Source: Clostridiales bacterium Firm_04
Lineage (GTDB): Bacteria; Bacillota; Clostridia; Oscillospirales; Ruminococcaceae
DNA length: 63,642 nt
Reading direction: 5' to 3'
NCBI GenBank assembly: GCA_001603005.1
Contig: LVAJ01000024.1
Span: forward strand, 1-63,642
Shown here in pieces: positions 54,188 to 62,790 of this stretch. Within the stretch, counting starts at the first letter, position 1, and the number at the start of each line of letters is the position of its first letter. The notes below the pieces were generated by a model that was not told the DNA's origin, made no database searches, and saw only the letters and a list, made by a program, of their open reading frames with translations. Both the position numbers and the translations under genes were made by a program.

Positions 54188-57100
54188 ATGAAACACCCGA
54201 TTCTGAAACGGGTATTCTGCCTTTCGACTGCGGCTGCGGCAGCTTTGTCATGGTCAGCCGGCAGCGGCGTTTTGCAGGGACTTGCAGCACAGATCCCGTC
54301 CGCAGATCGCGCCGCATCATATGTACAGCAGACAGAATGCAGTGAGCCGGTCACGGTGATCGTCCGTGTTTCCGGCGGCGCCGTAATGGAACAGCCCGAT
54401 GCGCTCGGACAGGGCGCAGACTATCTCGATACGGATGCCGCCGCGCTGATCGCCGAACAAAACAAAGCAATTCAGCGTTCTGTGCAGGAACGCATCCGGC
54501 AGATCTATCCGGCGCTGAAGATCGGTTTCAGCTACACCACGCTCTATAACGGATTCAGCTGCAAACTGCCGGAAAACCTGATCGAACAGGTGCGGGCGCT
54601 GCCGGACGTGGACAGCGTGACGGTTTCAGAGGAGATCGTCCTGCCGCAGATGAACCGTGCCGCGGCGCTCAGCGGTTACCCCGCTTTTGCAGATCAGACT
54701 GGCTGTTCCGGCGAGGGACAGGTCATCGCGGTCATTGATTCGGAGCTGGATATCACGCATCCGATGTTCGATGCACTTGCGGACGGCATTGAAACTGCGG
54801 TCAGCCGCGAGGAGGTCGAGGAGATCATCGGCAGCGGTGCGCTGAATATTGATGCGGATGCTGATTATGCCTATATCAGCAATAAACTCCCGTTTGTCAT
54901 GGACTATGTGGACGACGATCCATACGGCGGCGTACCGGATCGCGACAGCTACCACGGCACACATGTCAGCGGCATTGCGGCGGGCAACACCTTCACCGGC
55001 GACGACGGAACGGTTTACAGCGGCATCGCGAAGGATGCGCAGCTGATGTTCTTCGGTGTCGGAACCGGCAGCCGTGGGATCAGTCCGGAAGCAGGTCTTG
55101 CGGCGATCGAGGATGCCGTGAAGCTGCATGCCGACGTCATCAACATGAGCTGGGGCGGCGTCAGCGAGAAATGGGGCGAAAACCCGATCTCGGATGCGAT
55201 TTTTGCCGCCGACCGCGCAGGCGTGATCGTCTGCAATTCCGCCGGAAACGGCGATAACGGCACCTACTCGTGGAATGAGCCGCCGGTTCCGGACAATCCG
55301 GACAGCAACATGATGAATTATACGCCGGAGCTCGGTTCGCCTGTGCTGATGGTCGCGTCCGCGGACAACACCGGCGAGACCGAATACGGAACGGTCGTGT
55401 GCGGCGGCAGAAAGATCCTCTGCATGCCGATGCTCGATTCCATGGGCGCGATCACATATCTTGCCGACAGTCTGGAGCCGGGCGCATATGAATTTGTGGA
55501 CTGCGGCAGCGGTTCGCGGGCAGATTTCCTGAAAGCAGGCGATCTGGAAGGACGCATTGCACTGGTGCAGAGAGGCTCCGAGCTGTTTTCTGTCATGTCC
55601 GAAGCAGCGGAAAAGCGGGGTGCAGCCGCGGTGCTTGTCTCGGATAAGGAAGAATCGGACGGCATGCAGTATATCCCGAACGATTTCGGTGCCGCGATGA
55701 ATCTGATCTCCTATGAAGACGGGCAGGCAATGCGCGCCGCCGAAGACCGCACCGTCATCATCACCGGCGAAAAGGTGAAACGCGTGCAGACGGAGCAAAC
55801 GGTCAGCCCGTTTACCTCGTGGGGCGTGAAGCAGTCGCTCGATCTGCGGCCGGATATCATGGGTATCGGCGGCAATGTGCGCTCTGCTGCATATGACGGC
55901 GGCGAACGCACGATGTCCGGCACCTCGATGTCCTCGCCCTATGTCGCGGGCTGTACGGCAGTGCTCCGCGAATATCTCAAAAAACAGGGCACTGAACTGA
56001 CCGGCTCGGATTTTAACGCTTATGTCCGGCGTCTGCTCATGAATACGGCTTATCCGTATCAGGAAGATGACCTTTTTGTGACGCCGAGACGGCAGGGCGC
56101 CGGCATGGTCGCGCTGGACAGAGCGCTTGACGCAAAGGTGCTGATGACCGGTGAAGCAGGCGACGCAAAGGTCAATCTGTTCGATCAGCTCGGCGATGAT
56201 TTCAGTTTTCCGGTCATGTTTACAAACAGCAGCGATGAAGCCGTGACATTCCCGCAGGCAGAGATCCGTCTGACCACAGACGGCGTGTTTTTTGATGCTG
56301 CCCTGGGGCACGAGATCCTGCGCGGTCAGCAGGAACTCCGCTGCACAAGCGATTTCAGCGCACCCGTGACGGTCGCTGCCGGCGAAACGAAAACCGCGAC
56401 GGTCAGCGTCAGCCTTGATACGGAACAGTGCCGGAAGCTGGAACAGACATTCCGCAACGGCTTTTTCGTCGAGGGCTATCTGCTGCTTTCGGGCGCGCAG
56501 AACAGCGCGGATATTTCGATCCCGCTGCTCGGCTATCACGGCGACTGGGCGCAGATCCCGGTCGTCACCCCCGGAACCGGCTATCCGGCAATCCGGCTCG
56601 GCATACAGCAGGAAGCGAAACCGGAATCTATCGTGCATCTGGGCGCGCTCTGTCAGGAGATCCTTTCGCGCGTGCCGGACAACGAGCTCACTCCGGATCG
56701 CAGCGTTTCCGAACTGCTGGAACAGTATGCAACGGCTGCGGAGAAAAAGCTGCTTTCCTCTGCAAAGGATGAATGCTGGATCTCCCCGAACAATGATTCG
56801 ATCGCAGATGCGCTGTTTTCATACGGCGGAAATCAGGACAGCGTCCGGCTTTCCTGTCACTATCATACAGAGCTGATTGATCCGGACGGAAACGTGCTCT
56901 ATTCGGAGCCGGTCAGCATGATCCGCGAGGATTTTGATTTTTCAGCGCTGAAAGAGGAAGACTATACTTTCGTATACAAAATCATGATCGACTATCAGGG
57001 ATCCGCAGAGCGCCCGCAGGTGATCCGGAGCACGGTGCACATCGACCGCACAAAGCCGCAGGTCACGCACCGGATCACCGAGGAAAACGGGAAGAAGTAC

Positions 57101-59035
57101 CTTGTCATCAAGGCATCGGATAACCGGCAGCTGCAGGGCATGATCGTCACCGGAACCGGTTCCGGACGCGCTTCGGCAAATCCTGATATCATGTCTGCCT
57201 TGAACAGCTATCTGTTCGGCGGCAAGGGCTTTGCGGACAGCTGCGATGTGGATCTCGAAGCAGGCGGTTTTGTGACCGAGGCACTCCCCTACGCGATCCG
57301 CAAATTCTTCTCGATCTCTGCTTACGAGGAAGGGCAGCGGTTCAATTATGTGGACGTACTCGAACCGGAACCCGATGCATCCGGCGTCTGGGAAGTCAAA
57401 TACGACATCACCGATCTGACGGACTACTCCTTTACCGTTCTGGATGAGGCATACAATTTCGCGGAGATCTACGACGGCGGTACCGCCGCGGAAGACATGG
57501 CTGCGCGAAAAGGCGTTTGGATGGATCCGAATGCGGGCTACTACGCATTCAGCGGCGATACCGTGACGCATACCAGCTTCCTTGACGGCTCCGTGACCGC
57601 GTACAGCTATCAGGCAAAGGGCGGCACACTGACGCTCACCTCCGGTAAACAGAAAAAAGATCTGACAATCCGGCGCTATGCGGATAACCGCTGCAAATAT
57701 GACGATCCGGACACCGATCATGCGGGCATGCTGCTGACCGGCGAAAGCATGACGCAGTATGCCGGACGGATCAATCAGCCGTTTCATCCGGTCAATCAGC
57801 TGATCGAGCAGCTGAAGCAGGATTTCCGCGACCGCTTTCATGTCGATGCAGCGGAAAAATGGGTGACGCTGCGGCATGCGGATGAACTAATCTTTACGCT
57901 GTACAATGAGGATGATCCCGACCACTGGTTTAACGCCTATATCACGCTGTCCATTTTCACGGGGTGCGGCAATGAAAGCATATATGAATACACCCGCAAA
58001 AATGGGGAGATCGTCGGCGAACAGTTCGTCCGTCATCTCGATCTCTATCCGGATTATCTCACAGAGATCCCTGCCGGTCTTTACAAATCCACGCACGACA
58101 ATGCTGCGCTGTATTTCCATGATGACGGAAAAACCGGCACGATCATGTATATCGGATTCAATTTCTTCGGCGGCATCGGCGTGAATACAGATACCCCGTT
58201 CACGTATACGATCGGCGAAAACGGCTATTTTACGATGCATTACAGCGACAAAACAATTCTCGGATCTCTCACAAAGGATGCCGGCACGGATGAACTGCTG
58301 CTCACCTATGATGCCGACCATGCGCATTATCATCAGGGCGATTCATTCGACAATCTGATCCCGGTCATCACCGATCCGGAACAGCTCGCAAAGCTGCGTC
58401 CGACAGCGGAGATCACCGGACTGGCTGTGGCTTATATCAGCGCGTCAGTCGGGGCGGAGGTGCTGCCGCGGGACCGGATCGACCTGTATGAAAACACCGG
58501 CATGCTTTGCTATAATTACGCGTATACAGGCGATTTTACGCATACCTTTTCGCTGATGATTGATCCGGATACGCTGGATGTGACGGACGGCGACGGCAAC
58601 CGCGGCAATCTGCTCGATCCGCCGGTCATCCCGAAAAATGCTGCATACACCATGTCGGAGCTTGCAAAGCTGGGCGAGAAAGCGTTCCGCGAGAAAACCG
58701 GCATTCAGGCATATGAATCCGCCGCATTCATGACAAGCAGCGGTCAGGCAATGGTCATACTGTCCGGCACGTATAATGAGTATCTGGAAATGTACTACGC
58801 AGATCCGGTCACCGGCAGTCTCCGGACGGTCAAGAAGAACCGCGGCGACGTCAACTGTGACGGCAGCACGGATGTTTCAGATGCGGTGCTGCTGGCGCGT
58901 TTTCTGGTCGAAGACCGCAGCGCGAAGATCACAGCGGACGGTCTGGACAATGCCGACGTCAATCTGAACATGCAGGCGGATGCGGATGACATGACCATGC
59001 TGCTGAACAGGATCGCAAGAATTATCGTGTTCTGA
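54188..59035 (+). CDS. Giant subtilisin-like serine protease with PA domain and dockerin (paralogue)
   Basis: 1615 residues from the ATG at 54188, with GAAAGGA 9 nt upstream and a signal peptide from MKHPILKRVF. Prodomain about 45-155; S8 triad Asp (VIAVIDSELDITHP, about 183), His (YHGTHVSGIAAG, about 258) and Ser (GTSMSSPYVAG, about 579), with a PA insert before the Ser. It adds long beta-rich C-terminal regions (about 700-1550) before the dockerin GDVNCDGSTDVSDAVLLARF and DVNLNMQADADDMTMLL, ending IARIIVF. Architecture and C-terminus match the upstream gene, so the pair arose by duplication. Both have separate promoters and a 743-bp gap. Likely extracellular protease; substrate unknown. Confidence 0.93.
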   Translation: MKHPILKRVFCLSTAAAAALSWSAGSGVLQGLAAQIPSADRAASYVQQTECSEPVTVIVRVSGGAVMEQPDALGQGADYLDTDAAALIAEQNKAIQRSVQERIRQIYPALKIGFSYTTLYNGFSCKLPENLIEQVRALPDVDSVTVSEEIVLPQMNRAAALSGYPAFADQTGCSGEGQVIAVIDSELDITHPMFDALADGIETAVSREEVEEIIGSGALNIDADADYAYISNKLPFVMDYVDDDPYGGVPDRDSYHGTHVSGIAAGNTFTGDDGTVYSGIAKDAQLMFFGVGTGSRGISPEAGLAAIEDAVKLHADVINMSWGGVSEKWGENPISDAIFAADRAGVIVCNSAGNGDNGTYSWNEPPVPDNPDSNMMNYTPELGSPVLMVASADNTGETEYGTVVCGGRKILCMPMLDSMGAITYLADSLEPGAYEFVDCGSGSRADFLKAGDLEGRIALVQRGSELFSVMSEAAEKRGAAAVLVSDKEESDGMQYIPNDFGAAMNLISYEDGQAMRAAEDRTVIITGEKVKRVQTEQTVSPFTSWGVKQSLDLRPDIMGIGGNVRSAAYDGGERTMSGTSMSSPYVAGCTAVLREYLKKQGTELTGSDFNAYVRRLLMNTAYPYQEDDLFVTPRRQGAGMVALDRALDAKVLMTGEAGDAKVNLFDQLGDDFSFPVMFTNSSDEAVTFPQAEIRLTTDGVFFDAALGHEILRGQQELRCTSDFSAPVTVAAGETKTATVSVSLDTEQCRKLEQTFRNGFFVEGYLLLSGAQNSADISIPLLGYHGDWAQIPVVTPGTGYPAIRLGIQQEAKPESIVHLGALCQEILSRVPDNELTPDRSVSELLEQYATAAEKKLLSSAKDECWISPNNDSIADALFSYGGNQDSVRLSCHYHTELIDPDGNVLYSEPVSMIREDFDFSALKEEDYTFVYKIMIDYQGSAERPQVIRSTVHIDRTKPQVTHRITEENGKKYLVIKASDNRQLQGMIVTGTGSGRASANPDIMSALNSYLFGGKGFADSCDVDLEAGGFVTEALPYAIRKFFSISAYEEGQRFNYVDVLEPEPDASGVWEVKYDITDLTDYSFTVLDEAYNFAEIYDGGTAAEDMAARKGVWMDPNAGYYAFSGDTVTHTSFLDGSVTAYSYQAKGGTLTLTSGKQKKDLTIRRYADNRCKYDDPDTDHAGMLLTGESMTQYAGRINQPFHPVNQLIEQLKQDFRDRFHVDAAEKWVTLRHADELIFTLYNEDDPDHWFNAYITLSIFTGCGNESIYEYTRKNGEIVGEQFVRHLDLYPDYLTEIPAGLYKSTHDNAALYFHDDGKTGTIMYIGFNFFGGIGVNTDTPFTYTIGENGYFTMHYSDKTILGSLTKDAGTDELLLTYDADHAHYHQGDSFDNLIPVITDPEQLAKLRPTAEITGLAVAYISASVGAEVLPRDRIDLYENTGMLCYNYAYTGDFTHTFSLMIDPDTLDVTDGDGNRGNLLDPPVIPKNAAYTMSELAKLGEKAFREKTGIQAYESAAFMTSSGQAMVILSGTYNEYLEMYYADPVTGSLRTVKKNRGDVNCDGSTDVSDAVLLARFLVEDRSAKITADGLDNADVNLNMQADADDMTMLLNRIARIIVF

Positions 59036-59058
59036 ATCTGCAAAAGCAGGCACAAAAA

Positions 59059-59090
59059 CGCCCGTATCGGACTTCCGGTACGGGCGCCTT
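59059..59090. terminator. Bidirectional terminator
   Basis: CGCCCGTA-TCGG/CCGG-TACGGGCG flanked by A and T runs, between the convergent genes 54188-59035 and 59113-60984. Confidence 0.85.
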
Positions 59091-59112
59091 TTTTTGTTTT
59101 TGGATGCTGCGG

Positions 59113-60984
59113 TCAGATGACCGTCAGCGTGACAGGATTGGAATAGAGATAATAGCCGTCCTGATTCCAGACATTGCACATAAACTGCTTTCCGTTTGTC
59201 TGCGCATTCGCCGGAACATGCAGCGCCGCACCCGTCGCACCGTCATAGGGCGCATTGCTCCACTGACCGGTGCTCTGGTCATACACATACCACTGATAGG
59301 TCAGCTCATCGCCGAACAGCCGAATCTGAAAATCTGCCGTTTCGCCTGCCGCTGCCGACGTATTCTGCGGCGCCGACAGATAGGTATACTCGCCGTAGCT
59401 CATATGGAGCGCGTGAAGATTGTCGAGCACATCGCCAAGACGGTCGTTGATATCTTCAAATGTGCTGTTCATGCCGAACGAAAACCGCAGATAGCTCGTA
59501 AAAGCACTCCAGTCTTCACTCGTCCATTTGCCGTCCAGATTCAGGTCATAATCCTGAATGCCGTCGCCGTTGCTGTCCCTGAGCGATACGCTGCACGATG
59601 CTTTCATCTGGTCAAAGAATGCATCATCCTGCGGCTTATACACATTCAGAAGCGCATGTTCGTCAAAGAGATCCTCGATTTGTTTCATGGGATAATCTCC
59701 GCAGTGAAGCGCATTCATCTCCGCATCGCTTTTCAGGAAATGCTCATATGAGACCAGATCATCTCCTGAGACCGGATCTTTGCCGCTGTCATCCCATGTC
59801 ACATCGACCTCATAATATTGGTCGATGCTGTGGCCGAGATTGTCTGTGCCGCCGTCTCTGATCTTGACCGCATTAAAAGCATGCCCGTTTGAGCCCATGT
59901 CCGGATTGACAACGTAGGATTCGATCCCGCATGCAGTCAGCAGCATCGTATAGGCTTTGGAATATCCCTCGCAGACTGTCAAGCCCTCTTTGTCATCCAG
60001 CTGATCGCTCGGCGAGCTTGTAGCAAAGCTCAAAAAGAATGAGGAATAAATAAAGTGCTTTAAGTCATAGCGACTGCTCACATAATCATAATCATATCTG
60101 CAATGCCGGATCAGCCAGTCATGCAGCTGCCGTGCTTTCAGCGCATCGCTCATCCACGGATCCGTTTCCGTTTCTACAACATAATTGCACAGCTCCGTGC
60201 AGTAATCTTCGATGAATTTCACATTGAAGCAGCGCAAACAATGCTGATTCACAAAATTGTAGCAATGCGGATCCAGCAGCGGATATTGGATCCCGTTTTC
60301 ATCCGTCGCATGTATGAGCGCCGGATATCCGTTGATCGTTTCCAGACTCCTGCACTCTGAAAACGCCATATCTTTGCCTTTTGTTTTGCAGTTGTCCGGA
60401 ATCGTAAGATCTGTAATATTCCAGCAGTAATTGAATGCGTTTACCTCGATCAGCTCGGCGCCTTCCAGCGTCACGGATGTCATCCTGTCGCAGCCGGAAA
60501 AAGTGGATTCCTCAATGACCTTGACGCCCGCAGGAACCGTCACGCTTTCCAGCCATGACCGCGAGAACGCATACGCTCCGATCGTTTCAAGCGATTGCGG
60601 CAATGAAATGCTTGTAAGCGTGCATGCTTCAAACGCACGGGGTTCAATCACCTTGACAGTTTCCGGCAGCTTGACGGAATGAATTTTTGAACAATTGAAT
60701 GCGAGACTTGCGATCGTTGTAACAGGCATGCCTTTGATATACGCCGGAATTGTCACGTCATGCCCAGGCGTTTTGAACTCTCCGTAGACCTTTGTAATAA
60801 TCACTTCATTGGAGCCTTCATAATAACCATAGATAATATCAGCGTTTAAAAAATCCTCATGCCATTGACCGGTTTCTGCAAAAGCCGTCAGGCAGGGCGA
60901 CTCCTGCAAAATCGTCGGAATTGCGGCGGCGGATATGCCGGTCACTGCTGTCATCAGCAGCGAGAGCAGTTTTTTGTGTTTCAT
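59113..60984 (-). CDS. Secreted LRR + transglutaminase-like protein with Ig-like domain
   Basis: 623 residues; GGGAGG precedes the ATG; signal peptide about 1-35. An LRR_5 segment (about 70-210) includes IHSVKLPETVKVIEPRAFEA and LETIGAYAFSR. The transglutaminase domain (about 270-415) has LTVCEGYSKAYTMLL (Cys), GSNGHAFNAVKI (His) and YYEVDVTWDDS (Asp). Calcium-loop segment DSNGDGIQDYDLNLDGKWT lies about 470-490, matching the gene at 43715, and a terminal Ig-like domain (about 535-623) has GDELTYQWYVYDQSTGQW. The last domain is absent from the 43715 paralogue. No dockerin. Likely surface protein-modifying enzyme. Upstream lies a promoter with a four-unit 21-bp repeat array. Confidence 0.85.
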   Translation of the reverse strand: MKHKKLLSLLMTAVTGISAAAIPTILQESPCLTAFAETGQWHEDFLNADIIYGYYEGSNEVIITKVYGEFKTPGHDVTIPAYIKGMPVTTIASLAFNCSKIHSVKLPETVKVIEPRAFEACTLTSISLPQSLETIGAYAFSRSWLESVTVPAGVKVIEESTFSGCDRMTSVTLEGAELIEVNAFNYCWNITDLTIPDNCKTKGKDMAFSECRSLETINGYPALIHATDENGIQYPLLDPHCYNFVNQHCLRCFNVKFIEDYCTELCNYVVETETDPWMSDALKARQLHDWLIRHCRYDYDYVSSRYDLKHFIYSSFFLSFATSSPSDQLDDKEGLTVCEGYSKAYTMLLTACGIESYVVNPDMGSNGHAFNAVKIRDGGTDNLGHSIDQYYEVDVTWDDSGKDPVSGDDLVSYEHFLKSDAEMNALHCGDYPMKQIEDLFDEHALLNVYKPQDDAFFDQMKASCSVSLRDSNGDGIQDYDLNLDGKWTSEDWSAFTSYLRFSFGMNSTFEDINDRLGDVLDNLHALHMSYGEYTYLSAPQNTSAAAGETADFQIRLFGDELTYQWYVYDQSTGQWSNAPYDGATGAALHVPANAQTNGKQFMCNVWNQDGYYLYSNPVTLTVI

Positions 60985-61072
60985 GTGATAATCCTCCCTC
61001 TATGATACTGTATGTATTGCAAGATTTGATGTCAGATCATTGTGTGCGCACCGCAATCAACTGATTACACTT

Positions 61073-61102
61073 ATTATATAATGATATTGCGCTGAAAGTC
61101 AA
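61073..61102 (-). promoter_or_regulatory. SigA promoter of the gene ending at 59113
   Basis: Minus strand: -35 TTGACT (61097-61102), 18-bp spacer, -10 TATAAT (61073-61078). Confidence 0.75.
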
Positions 61103-61111
61103 CCGGTTTCC

Positions 61112-61190
61112 GGTAAGATGCAAAAAACAGGGGGTAAGTTGCAAAAAAATGGGGGTAAGCTGCAATTTTTCGGGGGTAAGCTGCATTTGA
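61112..61190. repeat. Four tandem 21-bp repeats abutting a -35 box
   Basis: GGTAAG(A/T/C)TGCA(A/T) recurs at 61112, 61133, 61154 and 61175, exactly 21 bp apart, starting 10 bp upstream of the -35. Units 2-4 begin GGGGGTAAG. Similar multiple short repeats occur at ends of some insertion sequences, so this could be an element end; activator sites are the alternative. The DNA from 61195 to 61330 holds no supportable gene. Confidence 0.8.
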
Positions 61191-61358
61191 CAGTAAGCGC
61201 CAACTCCCGCCAGCCCTCCACAGAAGAATAAAAAGGAGCAATAACACCCGCAGATTTCTGAGGGCGTCGATCAGTCCTCCAAGCTGCTTTATATTTCTAC
61301 GTTACAAAACTGTAATATAAAGTAATGTTAAACACAAGACATCTGCCGCAATTTGTGT

Positions 61359-61364
61359 TATAAT
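61359..61364 (+). promoter_or_regulatory. -10 box of the erythromycin-esterase-like gene
   Basis: TATAAT with a weak -35 AAGACA (61336-61341) at 17 bp. Confidence 0.55.
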
Positions 61365-61417
61365 TCGATTACAGTCTGAATTACAGACAGAAACGATTAC
61401 ACGAACGAAAGGACTAT

Positions 61418-62689
61418 ATGAAAATGAAAAAAGCAGGTATTATTATAACATCTGCCGTGATTCTTGCACTGGCGGGCGGTCTCGGAGCAACTCAGATCCA
61501 TTGGAAGCCCTCTAAGATAGATCGTTTCGGAGACACCGTCACAGCTGTAGAATCCCTCACTGTTCCGGATAACGCACGAATCATCGCACTTGGCGAAGCT
61601 ACACATGGTAATAAAGAATTTCAGGAACTCAAACTTTCTGTATTCAGAACTCTGGTCGAGACTACAAATGTGCGGGGATTGATACTCGAGGGTGATTTCG
61701 GCGGATGTGCGCTTGCAAACGAGTATATAAACGGCGGCGAAGGTACTGCTGAAGATATCACACGAAAGCTCGGGTACCGTATTTACCGGACAGACGAGAT
61801 GTGCGCGCTTATCAAATGGATGCGTGAATATAACGAAACGGCCGCTGAGAATGACAAGGTACGCATCTACGGTGCAGATATACAGAATGATATGTGCGCT
61901 GTCAAAGTAATAAAAGATTTCTACGCACTGACTGCTCCTGAAAAAGCAGCGGAAGTATCATCGTCCCTTGATGAACTCTTCGGAACAGAAGAAGATACCT
62001 ACCGCAAATCAGATTATGATAAGATCATATCTTTTATTGATGAATCAGCTAAGGAACTGGATGCAGATCAGAGCAGATATGAAGCGGCGGCAGGAAGAGA
62101 AAAGTTTGCGACAGCCCGCCGTGCGTTTGATATGCTCAGATGCTATATGGAATACCGCGAGAAACAACGCTTCTCGTCTCTGTACCGTGACACGCAGATG
62201 AAGGAAAATGTGTTGTGGGCGCTCGGTATTGAAGAAAACGATCATGACAGCCGTCTCATGCTCTCCTGTCACAACGGTCACATGACAAAGAACCGGTCTT
62301 CCGGGGCTACTTATCTCGGAAAATTCCTTCATGATGATCTCGGCGAAGCATACTTCGCGATCGGTACTGATTTCTACATCACAAAAGATAATCTTCCGGG
62401 CAAAAACGGCCGTGAAATGCACAAATTCTGTTCTGACGATCCGCTTGCCTATCAGGTAAAGTACACTGATGATAATATGTGCTATCTTGATTTCAGCTCC
62501 GTACCGGAAAATGATCCTGTATATGAAAAGATCCACAATCCGATGAAAACCGGCTCACTCGGTGAGCAGTACAACATCATTATTAAGCTTTTTAAGCCGT
62601 TCTATCAGCTTGATTTTGCGCCTGAAGATATGTACGATGCCATGATACTCGTTTATGAAGCAGAACCAACAGAGATCTGGGCTGAGTGA
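61418..62689 (+). CDS. Erythromycin-esterase-like protein, secreted or membrane-anchored
   Basis: 423 residues, with AAAGGA before the ATG. N-terminal hydrophobic segment IIITSAVILALAGGLG follows a Lys-rich start, so a signal or anchor. The family blocks are present: IIALGEATHGNKEFQELK near residue 50 with the conserved Glu/His pair, LILEGDFGGC about 85, and HNGHMTKN about 285. Ere-type enzymes hydrolyse the macrolide lactone; many relatives of unknown substrate share these motifs, and being exported is unlike the cytoplasmic resistance enzymes. Resistance should therefore not be assumed. No dockerin. It is convergent with the next gene and shares its terminator. Confidence 0.85.
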   Translation: MKMKKAGIIITSAVILALAGGLGATQIHWKPSKIDRFGDTVTAVESLTVPDNARIIALGEATHGNKEFQELKLSVFRTLVETTNVRGLILEGDFGGCALANEYINGGEGTAEDITRKLGYRIYRTDEMCALIKWMREYNETAAENDKVRIYGADIQNDMCAVKVIKDFYALTAPEKAAEVSSSLDELFGTEEDTYRKSDYDKIISFIDESAKELDADQSRYEAAAGREKFATARRAFDMLRCYMEYREKQRFSSLYRDTQMKENVLWALGIEENDHDSRLMLSCHNGHMTKNRSSGATYLGKFLHDDLGEAYFAIGTDFYITKDNLPGKNGREMHKFCSDDPLAYQVKYTDDNMCYLDFSSVPENDPVYEKIHNPMKTGSLGEQYNIIIKLFKPFYQLDFAPEDMYDAMILVYEAEPTEIWAE

Positions 62690-62743
62690 TGTCTGAACCG
62701 AGCCAATGCAGGAAGATGCCAAATGCGGATGCCCTGAATCTGC

Positions 62744-62782
62744 AAAAACCGGCAGATCCCGCATGAGGATCCGCCGGTTTTT
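62744..62782. terminator. Bidirectional terminator
   Basis: AAAAACCGGC pairs with GCCGGTTTTT, with an inner GATCC/GGATC stem. Serves both convergent genes. Confidence 0.85.
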
Positions 62783-62790
62783 CTGCGGGG

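Noticed and set aside
61418..62689. Macrolide resistance gene
   Set aside because: Motifs give the esterase superfamily only; the N-terminal export signal and lack of resistance context argue against naming it ere.
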